This document shows positions 33,565 through 45,342 of a stretch of 47,500 nucleotides of DNA, in pieces. The position numbers were made by a program, and so were the translations under genes. Source of the DNA: Herminiimonas sp. CN (GTDB taxonomy: Bacteria; Pseudomonadota; Gammaproteobacteria; Burkholderiales; Burkholderiaceae_D); the NCBI RefSeq assembly GCF_000622895.1, contig NZ_AVCC01000018.1:1-47500 (forward strand). The letters run 5' to 3'. The number at the start of each line of letters is the position of its first letter. The first letter of the stretch is position 1. The notes under the pieces were generated by a model. That model searched no databases, had not been told where the DNA came from, and saw only the letters and a program-made list of their open reading frames with translations.

Positions 33565-34314
33565 ATGGCTTTTACCGTCATCATCCCGGCCCGGCTGGCG
33601 TCGACCCGGCTGCCCAACAAGCCATTGGCCGATCTGGGCGGCAAGCCGATGGTGGTCAGGGTGGCCGAGCGCGCGCTGCTGTCCGGCGCCAGTGAGGTCA
33701 TCGTCGCCACCGACCACATCGATATCCTGGCCGCCTGCGCCGCCCACGGCGTGCGCGCCAGCCTGACCCGCAGCGACCATCCCAGCGGCACCGACCGGAT
33801 CGCCGAGGTCGCCGCCGCCATTGGCCTGGCCGCCGATGCGGTGGTGGTCAATGTGCAGGGCGACGAACCGTTGATCGATCCGGCCCTGATTGCTGCAACT
33901 GCAGCACAGATCGCCGACTGCGTGCCGATGGCCACCGCAGCGCACCCGATCGACGACGTGTGGGATGCGTTCAACCCGAATGTGGTGAAAGTCGTGCTCG
34001 ACCGCGCCGGCCGCGCGCTGTATTTCTCGCGCGCAACCATTCCCTGGCAGCGCGATGCGTTCGCAGAATCCCGCACGGTCATGCCGCCGGGCTATGTTCC
34101 ATTGCGCCATATCGGCCTGTACGCGTATCGCAATGCATTCCTGCAAGCCTATCCTGCGCTGCCGGTGTCGCCGCTGGAACAAATCGAGGCGCTGGAGCAG
34201 TTGCGGGTGCTGTGGCACGGTTTTCCGATTGCCGTGCACGTCACCGATGCTGCGCCGGCGGCCGGCGTCGATACCTGGGATGACCTGATCCGGGTGCGCC
34301 AATACTTCCAATAG
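33565..34314 (+). CDS. kdsB: 3-deoxy-manno-octulosonate cytidylyltransferase KdsB
   Basis: 249-residue enzyme activating Kdo with CTP to CMP-Kdo for lipopolysaccharide inner core synthesis. The nucleotide-binding N-terminus [18 protein letters not shown] (about 6-23), [11 protein letters not shown] (about 94-104) and [12 protein letters not shown] (about 181-192) are KdsB signatures. The start at 33565 fits the family; an upstream in-frame ATG at 33499 overlaps ycaR. It completes the lipid A/Kdo trio lpxK-ycaR-kdsB. Confidence 0.96.
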   Translation: MAFTVIIPARLASTRLPNKPLADLGGKPMVVRVAERALLSGASEVIVATDHIDILAACAAHGVRASLTRSDHPSGTDRIAEVAAAIGLAADAVVVNVQGDEPLIDPALIAATAAQIADCVPMATAAHPIDDVWDAFNPNVVKVVLDRAGRALYFSRATIPWQRDAFAESRTVMPPGYVPLRHIGLYAYRNAFLQAYPALPVSPLEQIEALEQLRVLWHGFPIAVHVTDAAPAAGVDTWDDLIRVRQYFQ

Positions 34315-34332
34315 CCACTTGTTTTACGCCAA

Positions 34333-34361
34333 TATTTTGATGTGAATTTGTTATCAAAATA
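34333..34361. promoter_or_regulatory. Inverted repeat upstream of adk
   Basis: TATTTTGAT (34333-34341) and ATCAAAATA (34353-34361) are perfect nine-base arms with an 11-nt spacer. It is AT-rich and has no T-run of a terminator; it may be an operator or part of the adk promoter region, 141 nt before the start codon. Confidence 0.4.
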
Positions 34362-34477
34362 GCGATTCAGCATAATTTTGTGGTAAGTTTCGTGAAAAGT
34401 TAATGTGATAAAACATATTATCGCAGTGCAGCATATCGTCCTGACCAGGCGCATATCGGATGCAATTGCAGACATAA

Positions 34478-35158
<681 letters not shown>

Positions 35159-35161
35159 AGA

Positions 35162-35186
35162 AAGCGGACCTTGTGTCCGCTTTTTT
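35162..35186 (+). terminator. adk terminator
   Basis: AAGCGGAC (35162-35169) and GTCCGCTT (35175-35182) with a 5-nt loop, then a T-run. Confidence 0.9.
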
Positions 35187-35341
35187 GTTAGCGCAGGCAA
35201 TCAGACAGCTACACAAATACCCGCTTCGCCGGCGGGAAAAACCCTGTCCACGAAAGGCAGGGGCGAGACGAAAAAATCTGCAGATCTGTGCCGGGATTTT
35301 TTTACCAGAAAGCGACGCTTCCGCCAATGCTTTGATATTCA

Positions 35342-35405
35342 TGGAGTATATTTTCATACCGCAATAATAATATGCACTAAATACATTGAAAATGGTGATA
35401 CTCCA
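35342..35405 (-). repeat. Dispersed intergenic palindromic element, copy C
   Basis: Perfect outer arms GGAGTAT (35343-35349) and ATACTCC (35398-35404). Inside are GCA..TGC and CATT/AATG hairpins in the same places as in copy A. With copy A it defines the family: GAGTATATTTT at one end, a GCA-N9-TGC hairpin, then AAAATGG and ATACTCC at the other. Confidence 0.78.
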
Positions 35406-35585
35406 GGTCCTATAATGATTTGTGCTGCGATCAATTCGGGTGTCTTGTCGCGAGCCAAGTGTCAGGCATAAATAAAAGAACCATCGCATTTTGCAAAAAA
35501 CGGGTAGCGAACGTCGGATAATGAAAATCCAGCGCCACTACCCGGAATGTTTTTAACCATGTCGTTAATAACAGGGAGAGGCAAT

Positions 35586-38060
<2,475 letters not shown>

Positions 38061-38079
38061 GGTCATAACTTGTTAAATG

Positions 38080-38103
38080 AAAAAGCGGCGAAAGCCGCTT
38101 TTT
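38080..38103. terminator. hppA terminator
   Basis: AAAAAGCGGC (38080-38089), GAAA loop, GCCGCTTTTT (38094-38103), 19 nt after the stop codon. Confidence 0.93.
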
Positions 38104-38148
38104 CAACGTTGCACTGGAAAAATTAGCTACAATCCAAGATGATTTACC

Positions 38149-38164
38149 ATTACGTAAACGTAAT
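38149..38164. promoter_or_regulatory. LiuR-like operator palindrome
   Basis: ATTACGT-AA-ACGTAAT, a perfect 16-nt inverted repeat 50 nt before the dehydrogenase start. ACGTAAACGT-type palindromes are known for MerR-family regulators of branched-chain amino acid catabolism (LiuR), which would fit the downstream enzyme. Confidence 0.5.
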
Positions 38165-38214
38165 CTCGGCAACATAATCAGAAATCGAAACTTCACTCAT
38201 CAAGGAAGCAAAAC

Positions 38215-38973
38215 ATGCAAATCAAGGATAGCGTATTCATCATTACCGGCGGAGCCTCCGGCTTGGGCGCGGCAACTGCACGCATGATCGTCCAGGGCGG
38301 CGGCAAGGTCGTGCTGGCCGACGTTCAGGTGGAAGCAGGTGAAAAACTTGCGGCAGAATTGAACGGCAAGTTCGTCAAGTGCGATGTCACTTCCGAGGCG
38401 GATGGATTGGCGGTGGTCGCCACCGCAACCGCAATGGGTACGCTGCGCGGACTGGTGAATTGCGCCGGCGTTGCGCCCGCAGTGAAAACGGTCGGTAAAG
38501 AAGGCCCGCATCCGCTGGAAGTATTCCAGCGCGTCATCAACATCAATCTGGTCGGCACCTTCAACATGTCGCGCCTGGCTGCCGATGCGATGGCTAAAAC
38601 CGATGCCACCGATCAGGGCGAGCGCGGCATCATCATCAATACCGCTTCGGTGGCTGCGTATGACGGCCAGATCGGCCAGGCCGCGTATGGCTCGTCCAAG
38701 GCCGGCGTGGTTGGCCTGACGCTGCCGATGGCGCGCGACCTGTCGCGCAGCGGGATTCGCGTGATGACCATCGCACCGGGGATTTTCGAGACGCCGATGC
38801 TGCTGGGCATGCCGCAGGAAGTGCAGGATGCGCTGGGCAAGATGGTGCCGTTCCCGCCGCGCCTGGGCAAACCGGCCGAATATGCGCATCTGGCAAAAAC
38901 CATCATCGAAAATGTGATGCTCAACGGTGAAACCATCCGTCTGGACGGCGCAATCCGGATGCAGCCGAAATAA
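38215..38973 (+). CDS. Short-chain dehydrogenase, 3-hydroxyacyl-CoA dehydrogenase type II family
   Basis: 252-residue NAD-dependent short-chain dehydrogenase. TGGASGLG (11-18) binds NAD, NCAGVAPA (about 82-89) and the catalytic Ser/Tyr/Lys (NTASVAAYDG; YGSSK) are visible. The long insert after NINLVGTFN and the PFPPRLGKPAEYA ending are typical of the HSD10/type II 3-hydroxyacyl-CoA dehydrogenases, which oxidise 3-hydroxy-2-methylbutyryl-CoA and similar CoA esters in isoleucine and fatty acid degradation. AAGGAAGC precedes the ATG. A palindromic operator stands upstream and a terminator follows. Confidence 0.9.
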   Translation: MQIKDSVFIITGGASGLGAATARMIVQGGGKVVLADVQVEAGEKLAAELNGKFVKCDVTSEADGLAVVATATAMGTLRGLVNCAGVAPAVKTVGKEGPHPLEVFQRVININLVGTFNMSRLAADAMAKTDATDQGERGIIINTASVAAYDGQIGQAAYGSSKAGVVGLTLPMARDLSRSGIRVMTIAPGIFETPMLLGMPQEVQDALGKMVPFPPRLGKPAEYAHLAKTIIENVMLNGETIRLDGAIRMQPK

Positions 38974-39033
38974 GCGGCTGTATTGCGGCATCCTCATTGT
39001 CGTAATGGCGATGCCGCTTAATCCGATTACACT

Positions 39034-39059
39034 AAGGCAAGCTTGGCTTGCCTTTTTTT
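39034..39059 (+). terminator. Terminator after the short-chain dehydrogenase gene
   Basis: AAGGCAAGC (39034-39042) and GCTTGCCTT (39046-39054) with a 3-nt loop and T-run. It ends 14 nt before the ggt start. Confidence 0.88.
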
Positions 39060-39072
39060 ATGGAAGACTGCC

Positions 39073-40869
39073 ATGACCGCCATCAGAAGCGCCATCATCG
39101 CCTGCACTGCCGCTGTTTTGCTGGGTGCTTGCGCTGGCAGCCCCGGTTTCCGTTACGAAATCCCGGCTGCCGGCATGGCCGCGCCGGAAGCCGCCAGCGG
39201 CTATGCCGAAAAATCCGGCGCGGTCGCCGCGAAATTCATGGTGGCGGCCGCCAATCCGCTGGCCACCGAAGCCGGTTACCAGGTGCTCAAGGCGGGTGGC
39301 TCGGCGGTGGATGCGGCGATTGCGACCCAGATGGTGCTCAACCTGGTCGAGCCGCAATCCTCCGGCATTGGCGGCGGCGCGTTCCTGATGCATTTTGACG
39401 GCAGCAGCGTGCAGGCTTTTGACGGCCGCGAAACCGCACCGGCCAGGGCTACCGAAAAGCTGTTCCTGGATGCGCATGGCAAAGCGCTGCCGTTCTATGA
39501 AGGCGTGGTGGGCGGCCGCTCGGTCGGTGCGCCTGGCGTACTGCGCATGCTGGAACTGGCGCACCGGCAATACGGCAAGCTGCCGTGGGCCGAGCTGTTT
39601 ACGCCCGCGATCCGCTTGGCCGAGCAGGGTTTTTCAGTCAGCCCACGCCTCAATGCGTTGCTGGCTTCCGAGCAGCACCTGAAAAAAGATGCAGTCGCTG
39701 CCGCGTATTTTTATAATCCGCAAGGCAGGTCATGGCCGGTCGGCCATATGCTGAAAAATCCGGCGTTGGCGCAGGTCTTCAGGGAGATTGCCGCCGGCGG
39801 TGCCGGCAGTTTTTACACAGGGCGCATTGCGCAGGATATCGCCGCCAAGGTTGCAAACCATCCGCTCAATCCCGGCCTGTTGACCGCAGCCGATATTGCC
39901 GGCTACCAGGCCAGGGTGCGCGCACCGGTCTGCAGCGACTACAAGGCCTGGACCGTATGCGGAATGCCGCCGCCGTCTTCCGGCGGGATCGCCATCGCGC
40001 AAATGCTCGGCATGCTGGAAAGCCGGGACATTCGCCCGTTTGCGCCGCAAAACGGCGTCCTGACTGCGGATGCGGTGCATTTGTTTTCGGAAGTAGGGCG
40101 GCTGGCGTATGCGGATCGTGGCCGCTATGTGGCCGATACCGATTTCGTGCCATTGCCGGGCAACAGCATCAAGCCGCTGCTGGACAAGCAATATCTGGCG
40201 CAGCGCGCGGCGCTGATCGGCGACACGTCGATGGGTACAGCCAAGCCCGGCACGCCGCCTGCAATGAACTTGGCCTGGGGCCAGGATACTTCACCGGAAT
40301 TGTCCGGCACTTCGCACATCTCGATTGTGGATGGCAGCGGCAATGCGATTTCGATGACGACCACGCTTGAGGATGCGTTTGGCTCGCGCCAGATGGTGGA
40401 CGGCTTCCTGCTGAATAATCAGCTGACCGATTTTTCCTTCGATTCCACTGACGCCAACGGCCCGATCGCCAACCGGGTACAGGGCGGCAAGCGCCCGCGC
40501 AGCACGATGGCGCCGACCCTGGTGTTCGAAAAGGGCAGCAAAAAGCTGCTGCTGACCATCGGTTCACCGGGCGGTTCGGCGATCATCAACTACGTCGCCA
40601 AGGTACTGGTCGGCACCATGGACTGGGGCCTGAACGTGCAGCAGGCGATCAGCCTGCCGAACTTCGGCAGCCGCAACGGCCCGACCGAACTGGAGCGTGG
40701 CCGGGTTTCGGACGCACTGGTCGATGAATTAAAAGCGAAGGGCCACAATCTACGCGTGATGGAGCAGACTTCCGGCCTGCAAGGCATCATGCGCGTCAGC
40801 ATCCACGGCGAAGAGATGTGGTTCGGCGGTGCCGATCCGCGCCGGGAGGGTACCGACAAGGGGGATTAA
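39073..40869 (+). CDS. ggt: Gamma-glutamyltransferase, predicted lipoprotein
   Basis: 598-residue gamma-glutamyltranspeptidase that cleaves glutathione and transfers the glutamyl group. The precursor is autoprocessed before T413 in SGTSHISIVDGSGNA, giving large and small subunits; the small subunit carries GSPGGSAIINYV. The N-terminus MTAIRSAIIACTAAVLLGAC has a lipobox LGAC, so the enzyme is probably a lipoprotein, not a free periplasmic protein as in E. coli. The start at 39073 is chosen because the signal peptide begins there; the frame from 39043 overlaps the upstream terminator. Confidence 0.93.
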   Translation: MTAIRSAIIACTAAVLLGACAGSPGFRYEIPAAGMAAPEAASGYAEKSGAVAAKFMVAAANPLATEAGYQVLKAGGSAVDAAIATQMVLNLVEPQSSGIGGGAFLMHFDGSSVQAFDGRETAPARATEKLFLDAHGKALPFYEGVVGGRSVGAPGVLRMLELAHRQYGKLPWAELFTPAIRLAEQGFSVSPRLNALLASEQHLKKDAVAAAYFYNPQGRSWPVGHMLKNPALAQVFREIAAGGAGSFYTGRIAQDIAAKVANHPLNPGLLTAADIAGYQARVRAPVCSDYKAWTVCGMPPPSSGGIAIAQMLGMLESRDIRPFAPQNGVLTADAVHLFSEVGRLAYADRGRYVADTDFVPLPGNSIKPLLDKQYLAQRAALIGDTSMGTAKPGTPPAMNLAWGQDTSPELSGTSHISIVDGSGNAISMTTTLEDAFGSRQMVDGFLLNNQLTDFSFDSTDANGPIANRVQGGKRPRSTMAPTLVFEKGSKKLLLTIGSPGGSAIINYVAKVLVGTMDWGLNVQQAISLPNFGSRNGPTELERGRVSDALVDELKAKGHNLRVMEQTSGLQGIMRVSIHGEEMWFGGADPRREGTDKGD

Positions 40870-40938
40870 GGCGCGCGCATTGGCGGTTTGCGCGCCGCCG
40901 GACAACACAAAAGAGCTGCAGCCTGTTAATCTTCGACC

Positions 40939-42108
40939 ATGCTAAAAAGAAGGAAAACGGGTCTTGTGCTGACCGGCGGCGGCGCCCGCGCCGCTTATCA
41001 GATCGGCGTATTGCAGGCCATTGCGGAGCTGCTTGGCGAGGCAGGCTGGCGCTCCGAACGCAATCCATTCGACATTATTTGCGGCACCTCGGCCGGCGCC
41101 ATCAATGCGACCGCACTGGCCTGCAGCGCCGACGATTTCGGCGCCGGCGTGCAGGCTCTGGTCAATGTGTGGGAACATTTCGAAGTCGAGCATGTGTATC
41201 GCGCCGATTCGCTTGGCGTCATCCGTTCCGGCGCGCGCTGGCTGTCGATCCTGTCGTTCGGCTGGATGCTGCGGCAATGGCATGCGAATCCGCCCAACGC
41301 ATTGCTGGATAACACGCCGCTGATCAGCCTGTTGCACCGGATGCTGGATTTGCCGCGGCTGGATGCAGCATTGTCCGGCGGCAGCTTGCATGCGCTGGCG
41401 GTGACGGCGTCGTCTTATACGGTAGGGCAGCACCTGACTTTTTACCAGAGCGCCGTCGATATCGAACCCTGGAGCCGGACCCAGCGCACCGCCCTGCGAG
41501 GCCAGATCGGCGTTGATCACTTGCTGGCCTCGGCTGCCATTCCCTTCATTTTCCCAGCCACGCCTTTGTACTGTTTCGGTCGCCGCGAGTATTTCGGCGA
41601 CGGTTCGATGCGGCAGCTGGCGCCGATTTCGCCAGCCATTCACCTGGGGGCGGACAAGATACTGGTAATCGGCGCCGGCCGCCTGGCGGAACCGGAGCGC
41701 GCTACAGCCGAGTTCGCGCCCTATCCCAGCCTGGCCCAGATCGCCGGACACGCAATGTCGAGCATTTTCCTGGATAGCCTGGCGGTTGACATCGAGCGCC
41801 TGAATCGCATCAACCTGACGCTTTCGATGCTGCCTGACGAAATGAAAGGCAGGACGCCACTGCGCCCGATCCAGACCCTGATCATTGCGCCTTCCGAGCG
41901 GCTCGATGAAATTGCCAGCCGCCACGTCGGCAGCCTGCCGCGCCCGATCCGAACGCTATTGGGCGGCATCGGTGCGACCGAGGCCCGCGGTGCGGCGCTG
42001 GCGTCTTATTTGTTGTTTCAGTCCAGCTATACCCGGGAACTGATTGCGCTGGGGTTGCGGGATACTTTTGTGCAGCGTGAAAATGTGCTCAATTTTTTTG
42101 GTACCTGA
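40939..42108 (+). CDS. Patatin-like phospholipase
   Basis: 389-residue patatin-family lipid acyl hydrolase. The oxyanion motif [13 protein letters not shown] (about 11-23), the nucleophile S51 in GTSAG and the catalytic Asp in FGDGSMRQ (about 215-222) form the Ser-Asp dyad. No signal peptide is visible, so it is cytoplasmic or secreted by another route. Relatives act on phospholipids. It starts 69 nt after ggt without a clear ribosome binding site. A strong hairpin lies 133 nt downstream. Confidence 0.9.
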   Translation: MLKRRKTGLVLTGGGARAAYQIGVLQAIAELLGEAGWRSERNPFDIICGTSAGAINATALACSADDFGAGVQALVNVWEHFEVEHVYRADSLGVIRSGARWLSILSFGWMLRQWHANPPNALLDNTPLISLLHRMLDLPRLDAALSGGSLHALAVTASSYTVGQHLTFYQSAVDIEPWSRTQRTALRGQIGVDHLLASAAIPFIFPATPLYCFGRREYFGDGSMRQLAPISPAIHLGADKILVIGAGRLAEPERATAEFAPYPSLAQIAGHAMSSIFLDSLAVDIERLNRINLTLSMLPDEMKGRTPLRPIQTLIIAPSERLDEIASRHVGSLPRPIRTLLGGIGATEARGAALASYLLFQSSYTRELIALGLRDTFVQRENVLNFFGT

Positions 42109-42163
42109 ATCATCGCTGCCGTCCCTGCGCTTCAAAATAATTCTGAAATTATTGAAATATGCA

Positions 42164-42220
42164 GGGTATATTGATTTAATCCAGTTTTTCACATGTATTT
42201 GTTACGGTATTAAAATATAC
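42164..42220 (+). repeat. Dispersed intergenic element, copy E
   Basis: Starts GGGTATATTGATTTAA and ends with TTACGGTATTAAAATATAC, which matches the TTGCGGTATGAAAATATAC end of copy C read on its reverse strand. GGGTATA and the terminal TATAC give degenerate outer arms. Confidence 0.55.
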
Positions 42221-42241
42221 AATACGTCGTATGTGCATAAT

Positions 42242-42267
42242 TTCAGGCATTCTGCGGAATGCCTGAA
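42242..42267. terminator. Hairpin downstream of the patatin gene
   Basis: TTCAGGCATTC (42242-42252) and GAATGCCTGAA (42257-42267) with a TGCG loop, a perfect 11-bp stem. The T-run is short (TT), so it may act as an RNA-stabilising hairpin rather than a full terminator. Confidence 0.55.
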
Positions 42268-42470
42268 TTGTCCGGCAAAAATGCCAGAGCACCGATGGAG
42301 GCCATATCCGCATGTTTTTTTTATTTGCCAGCTTGATTAATTGCTGCTTTGCCGCATATCCAAACAGAATATCTACTTGTGATTCGGGTTGATTCGTTTT
42401 CTACAACACGTTACCCTATGGGGGTTCGGGTTTTTGACGTTTGCCAATGGATGTATTACATCGACGGAAA

Positions 42471-42851
42471 ATGAATTTGAATTTCAAATCACTGCGCACT
42501 ACCATCCTTTTTTTTGCCGCGATCCTGTTTTCCGTCGGCGTGTCGGCAAGGGATGCCGCAGCGCTGGCTGCGGTGCATGTATCCGACCTGCCCAGGCAGG
42601 CGCAACAAGTGCTGGTGCAAATCAAGCAGGGCGGCCCTTTTTCTTACGCCAAGGACGGTGTTGTTTTTGGTAATTATGAGCAGGTACTGCCCAGGCAGAA
42701 GCGCGGGTATTACCACGAATACACCGTCAGGACGCCGGGTGTGCGCAGCCGCGGACCGCGCCGCATCGTGGCCGGCGGCAACCCGCAGACATCCGGCGAG
42801 TACTATTACACCGAAGATCACTATGCTAGTTTTAGACGCATCGCAGAATGA
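42471..42851 (+). CDS. Secreted guanyl-specific ribonuclease (barnase/T1 family)
   Basis: 126-residue protein with a signal peptide (about residues 1-26, SVGVSA cleavage region) and a mature RNase of the N1/T1/barnase type. Catalytic residues are visible: Glu in YYHEYTV, Arg in RGPRRIVAGG and His in EDHYASFRRI; QGGPFSYAKDGVVFGN holds the guanine-binding region. The start at 42471 is chosen because the signal peptide begins there. Its barstar inhibitor gene follows after 46 nt, so the two form a toxin-inhibitor pair. Confidence 0.9.
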   Translation: MNLNFKSLRTTILFFAAILFSVGVSARDAAALAAVHVSDLPRQAQQVLVQIKQGGPFSYAKDGVVFGNYEQVLPRQKRGYYHEYTVRTPGVRSRGPRRIVAGGNPQTSGEYYYTEDHYASFRRIAE

Positions 42852-42897
42852 TGGATATAAAAACCAACGCCCAATTTTTGTACCAGCCGAGGGTTAA

Positions 42898-43296
42898 ATG
42901 AGTTTGTTAAAAACCGTGCTGCCAAATGTGGTGCAATCCATCCGCGCGTTTCGGGTCGCCGATCTGCAACTGGAAGCCGCCAATCTTGGGCAGCATTTCC
43001 TGTATGCCTATTGCGGGGACGCCGCGACCAAGCAGCAGGTGCTGTCCACCATTGCGGAATCGTTTCACTTTCCAAAGCATTTTGGCAAGAATTTTGATGC
43101 GCTGTCGGACTGCCTGACCGACCTGGTGCATAAGGCGGGTCGCCAGCCTGGCTTTGTGGTGGTGCTGGAACAGATTCCCAACACCCCGAAATTCGACAAG
43201 GAAGCGCGCGAAACCTTGTTGGATGTGTTTCGCGATGCCGCCGATTTCTGGGCCGAAAAAAAGGTCGCGTTCAGGGTGTTTTACTCTTTCGAATAA
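42898..43296 (+). CDS. Barstar family ribonuclease inhibitor
   Basis: 132-residue barstar-like protein with an N-terminal extension of about 40 residues compared with Bacillus barstar (90). The barnase-binding core FHFPKHFGKNFDALSDCLTD (about 58-77) is well conserved. It protects the cell against the co-encoded RNase before export. GAGGG precedes the ATG. A terminator lies 26 nt downstream. Confidence 0.92.
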   Translation: MSLLKTVLPNVVQSIRAFRVADLQLEAANLGQHFLYAYCGDAATKQQVLSTIAESFHFPKHFGKNFDALSDCLTDLVHKAGRQPGFVVVLEQIPNTPKFDKEARETLLDVFRDAADFWAEKKVAFRVFYSFE

Positions 43297-43322
43297 GGCC
43301 GGCAAATGCGGGTCCTGAACAG

Positions 43323-43350
43323 GCCGACCGCGTAGTCGGCTTTTTGTTTT
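43323..43350 (+). terminator. Terminator of the RNase-barstar unit
   Basis: GCCGAC (43323-43328) and GTCGGC (43335-43340) around a 6-nt loop, followed by TTTTTGTTTT. Confidence 0.85.
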
Positions 43351-43378
43351 CCTATCCGAACCCGCAACAAAAGGTACA

Positions 43379-44032
43379 ATGCGCGCCATGAAAAACATCG
43401 TTATCCTGATTTCCGGGCGCGGCAGCAATATGGAGGCGATAGTTCGCGCCTTGGAGGCTGAGCGCTGGCCGGCCAGAATTGCCGCCATCATCAGCAACCG
43501 TGCCGACGCTGCCGGCCTGCAATTCGCCGCCGCGCACGCGATCCTGACCGCGGTCGTTTCCAACCAGGATTATCCATCCCGGGCGGAGTTCGATGCCGCA
43601 CTGCAGTCGGCCATCGACGGTTTTGCGCCCGACCTGGTGGTGCTGGCCGGATTCATGCGGATCCTGACGGCGCCGTTTGTCGCCCATTATGCCGGCCGGA
43701 TACTGAATATCCATCCATCGCTGCTGCCGAATTTCCCCGGCCTGGCCACCCATCGGCAGGCGTTGGCGGCTGGCGTTGCCGAGCATGGCGCAACGGTGCA
43801 CTTCGTCACCGACGAGCTTGATCATGGCCCGGCCGTGCTGCAGGCAAAAATTCCTGTTCTGCCGGGCGATACCGAACAATCGCTGGCGGCGCGCGTGCTG
43901 GTGCAGGAACACCTCATTTATCCGCGTGCGGTACGCATGTTTATCGAAGGCAGCCTGGCATCACAGCAGAAGCAGCTCCGCACCCACGCCGAAGAATGTC
44001 GGCCAGATCATACAAAGAAGGATGTCGCATGA
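43379..44032 (+). CDS. purN: Phosphoribosylglycinamide formyltransferase PurN
   Basis: 217-residue enzyme that formylates GAR with 10-formyl-THF in purine synthesis. ISGRGSNMEAI (about 11-21), the LAGFMRIL loop, catalytic NIHPSLLP (Asn and His) and VHFVTDELDHGP (Asp) are all present. The start at 43379 has AAGG four nt upstream; codon 4 (43388) is an alternative that gives the usual MKNIVILISG. It overlaps the next gene by four nt (ATGA). Confidence 0.95.
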   Translation: MRAMKNIVILISGRGSNMEAIVRALEAERWPARIAAIISNRADAAGLQFAAAHAILTAVVSNQDYPSRAEFDAALQSAIDGFAPDLVVLAGFMRILTAPFVAHYAGRILNIHPSLLPNFPGLATHRQALAAGVAEHGATVHFVTDELDHGPAVLQAKIPVLPGDTEQSLAARVLVQEHLIYPRAVRMFIEGSLASQQKQLRTHAEECRPDHTKKDVA

Positions 44033-45342
44033 GATTGCCACCCGCAGTCATACACCAAACCGAAGAAGTATTGCGCGAGATCTTGCGCTTTACCGGCCCC
44101 GCCGACGGTACGCTGTCGCGCTATTTCCGTGATCATCCGCGCTTGGGCTCGCGCGAGCGCGGCGTCATTGCGGAAGGCATTTATGGTCTGCTGCGCAATA
44201 AATCGGTGTATTCGAGCTTCGCCGAATCGGGCGGCGGCGCCACCATGCGCAAGCTGACCCTGCTCGGGCTGGCCGATGCGGTGGGCGTGGATGTGCTCGG
44301 CGGCCTGAGCGAGGAGGAGACCGAATGGCTGACGCGGGTGATGCAAATCGACCGCAACCTGCTGCAGCCTGCATTGCGTTCGAATCTGCCGCAATGGTTG
44401 TTTGAAAAGCTGGTTGCGCGCGATGGCCAGGAGCAGGCATTGCAACTGGCCGACGCCCTGAACCAGCCGGCGCCGCTGGATTTGCGCGTCAATTCGATCA
44501 AGGCGGCACGCAACGACGTCATCACCAAACTGGCAGAAGCGCCGATCCTGTGCGAGCCGACCCCGTATTCGCCGCTGGGGCTGCGGGTCATCAAGAAACC
44601 GGCATTGCAAAATCTGCCTTTGTTTAAGGAGGGCGCGATCGAAGTCCAGGACGAGGGCAGCCAGTTGCTGTCCCAAGTGGTGGGCGCCAGGCGCGGTGAA
44701 ATGGTGGTTGATTTCTGCGCCGGCGCCGGCGGTAAAACCTTGTCGTTGGGTGCCGCAATGCGCAATACCGGACGCCTGTACGCTTTCGATGTGTCCGAAA
44801 AGCGCCTGGCCAAACTCAAGCCGCGCCTGGCGCGCAGCGGCTTGTCGAACGTGCATCCAGTCCTGATCGCGCATGAACGCGATGCCAAGATCAAACGCCT
44901 GGCCGGCAAGATCGACCGGGTGCTGGTCGATGCACCCTGCAGCGGCCTGGGCACCTTGCGACGCAACCCGGATGTCAAATGGCGCCAGACGCCGGAATCG
45001 ATTGTTGAACTCAATGCGAAGCAGACGGCCATCCTGGATAGCGCCGCCAGACTGCTCAAGCCGGGCGGGCGGCTGGTGTATGCAACCTGCAGCCTGCTGA
45101 ACGAGGAAAACGAAGATATCGTCAGCCAGTTCTTGTCCAGTCATCCGGATTTCACGCTGTTGCCGATGAAAGAGGTGCTGGCAGAGCAGAAAATCCCGCT
45201 CGAAATGCAGGATTACTTGAAGCTCGCGCCGCATCTGCATCAGACTGACGGCTTTTTTGCCGCTGCTATGGTGCGCAAGACGCTGCCGGTGGCGACCGCT
45301 GCAGCCACCGAGGACGCAATCGAGCCGGCCCAAGTTGATTGA
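44029..45342 (+). CDS. rsmB: RNA cytosine-C5 methyltransferase, RsmB family
   Basis: 437-residue protein: an N-terminal NusB-like domain (about 1-140) and a C-terminal SAM-dependent methyltransferase. DFCAGAGGKTL binds SAM, DAPCSGLGTLRRNPD carries one catalytic cysteine and YATCSLL the other, the two-cysteine arrangement of m5C methyltransferases. RsmB modifies C967 of 16S rRNA in E. coli; the target here is inferred. The ATG overlaps the purN stop. A TTG-start nuclease gene overlaps its end. Confidence 0.88.
   Translation: MRLPPAVIHQTEEVLREILRFTGPADGTLSRYFRDHPRLGSRERGVIAEGIYGLLRNKSVYSSFAESGGGATMRKLTLLGLADAVGVDVLGGLSEEETEWLTRVMQIDRNLLQPALRSNLPQWLFEKLVARDGQEQALQLADALNQPAPLDLRVNSIKAARNDVITKLAEAPILCEPTPYSPLGLRVIKKPALQNLPLFKEGAIEVQDEGSQLLSQVVGARRGEMVVDFCAGAGGKTLSLGAAMRNTGRLYAFDVSEKRLAKLKPRLARSGLSNVHPVLIAHERDAKIKRLAGKIDRVLVDAPCSGLGTLRRNPDVKWRQTPESIVELNAKQTAILDSAARLLKPGGRLVYATCSLLNEENEDIVSQFLSSHPDFTLLPMKEVLAEQKIPLEMQDYLKLAPHLHQTDGFFAAAMVRKTLPVATAAATEDAIEPAQVD

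Larger units (their letters stand above)
35159..35585. other. Intergenic region between adk and hppA
   Basis: 427 nt. It holds the adk terminator (35162-35186), the best preserved copy C of the dispersed element (35342-35405) and the leader of hppA with GGGAGAGG before its ATG. Short frames here have no recognisable product. Confidence 0.65.
42109..42470. other. Intergenic region between the patatin and RNase genes
   Basis: 362 nt, AT-rich. It contains copy E of the dispersed element (42164-42220) and a perfect 11-bp hairpin (42242-42267). The remainder shows no gene. Confidence 0.6.
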
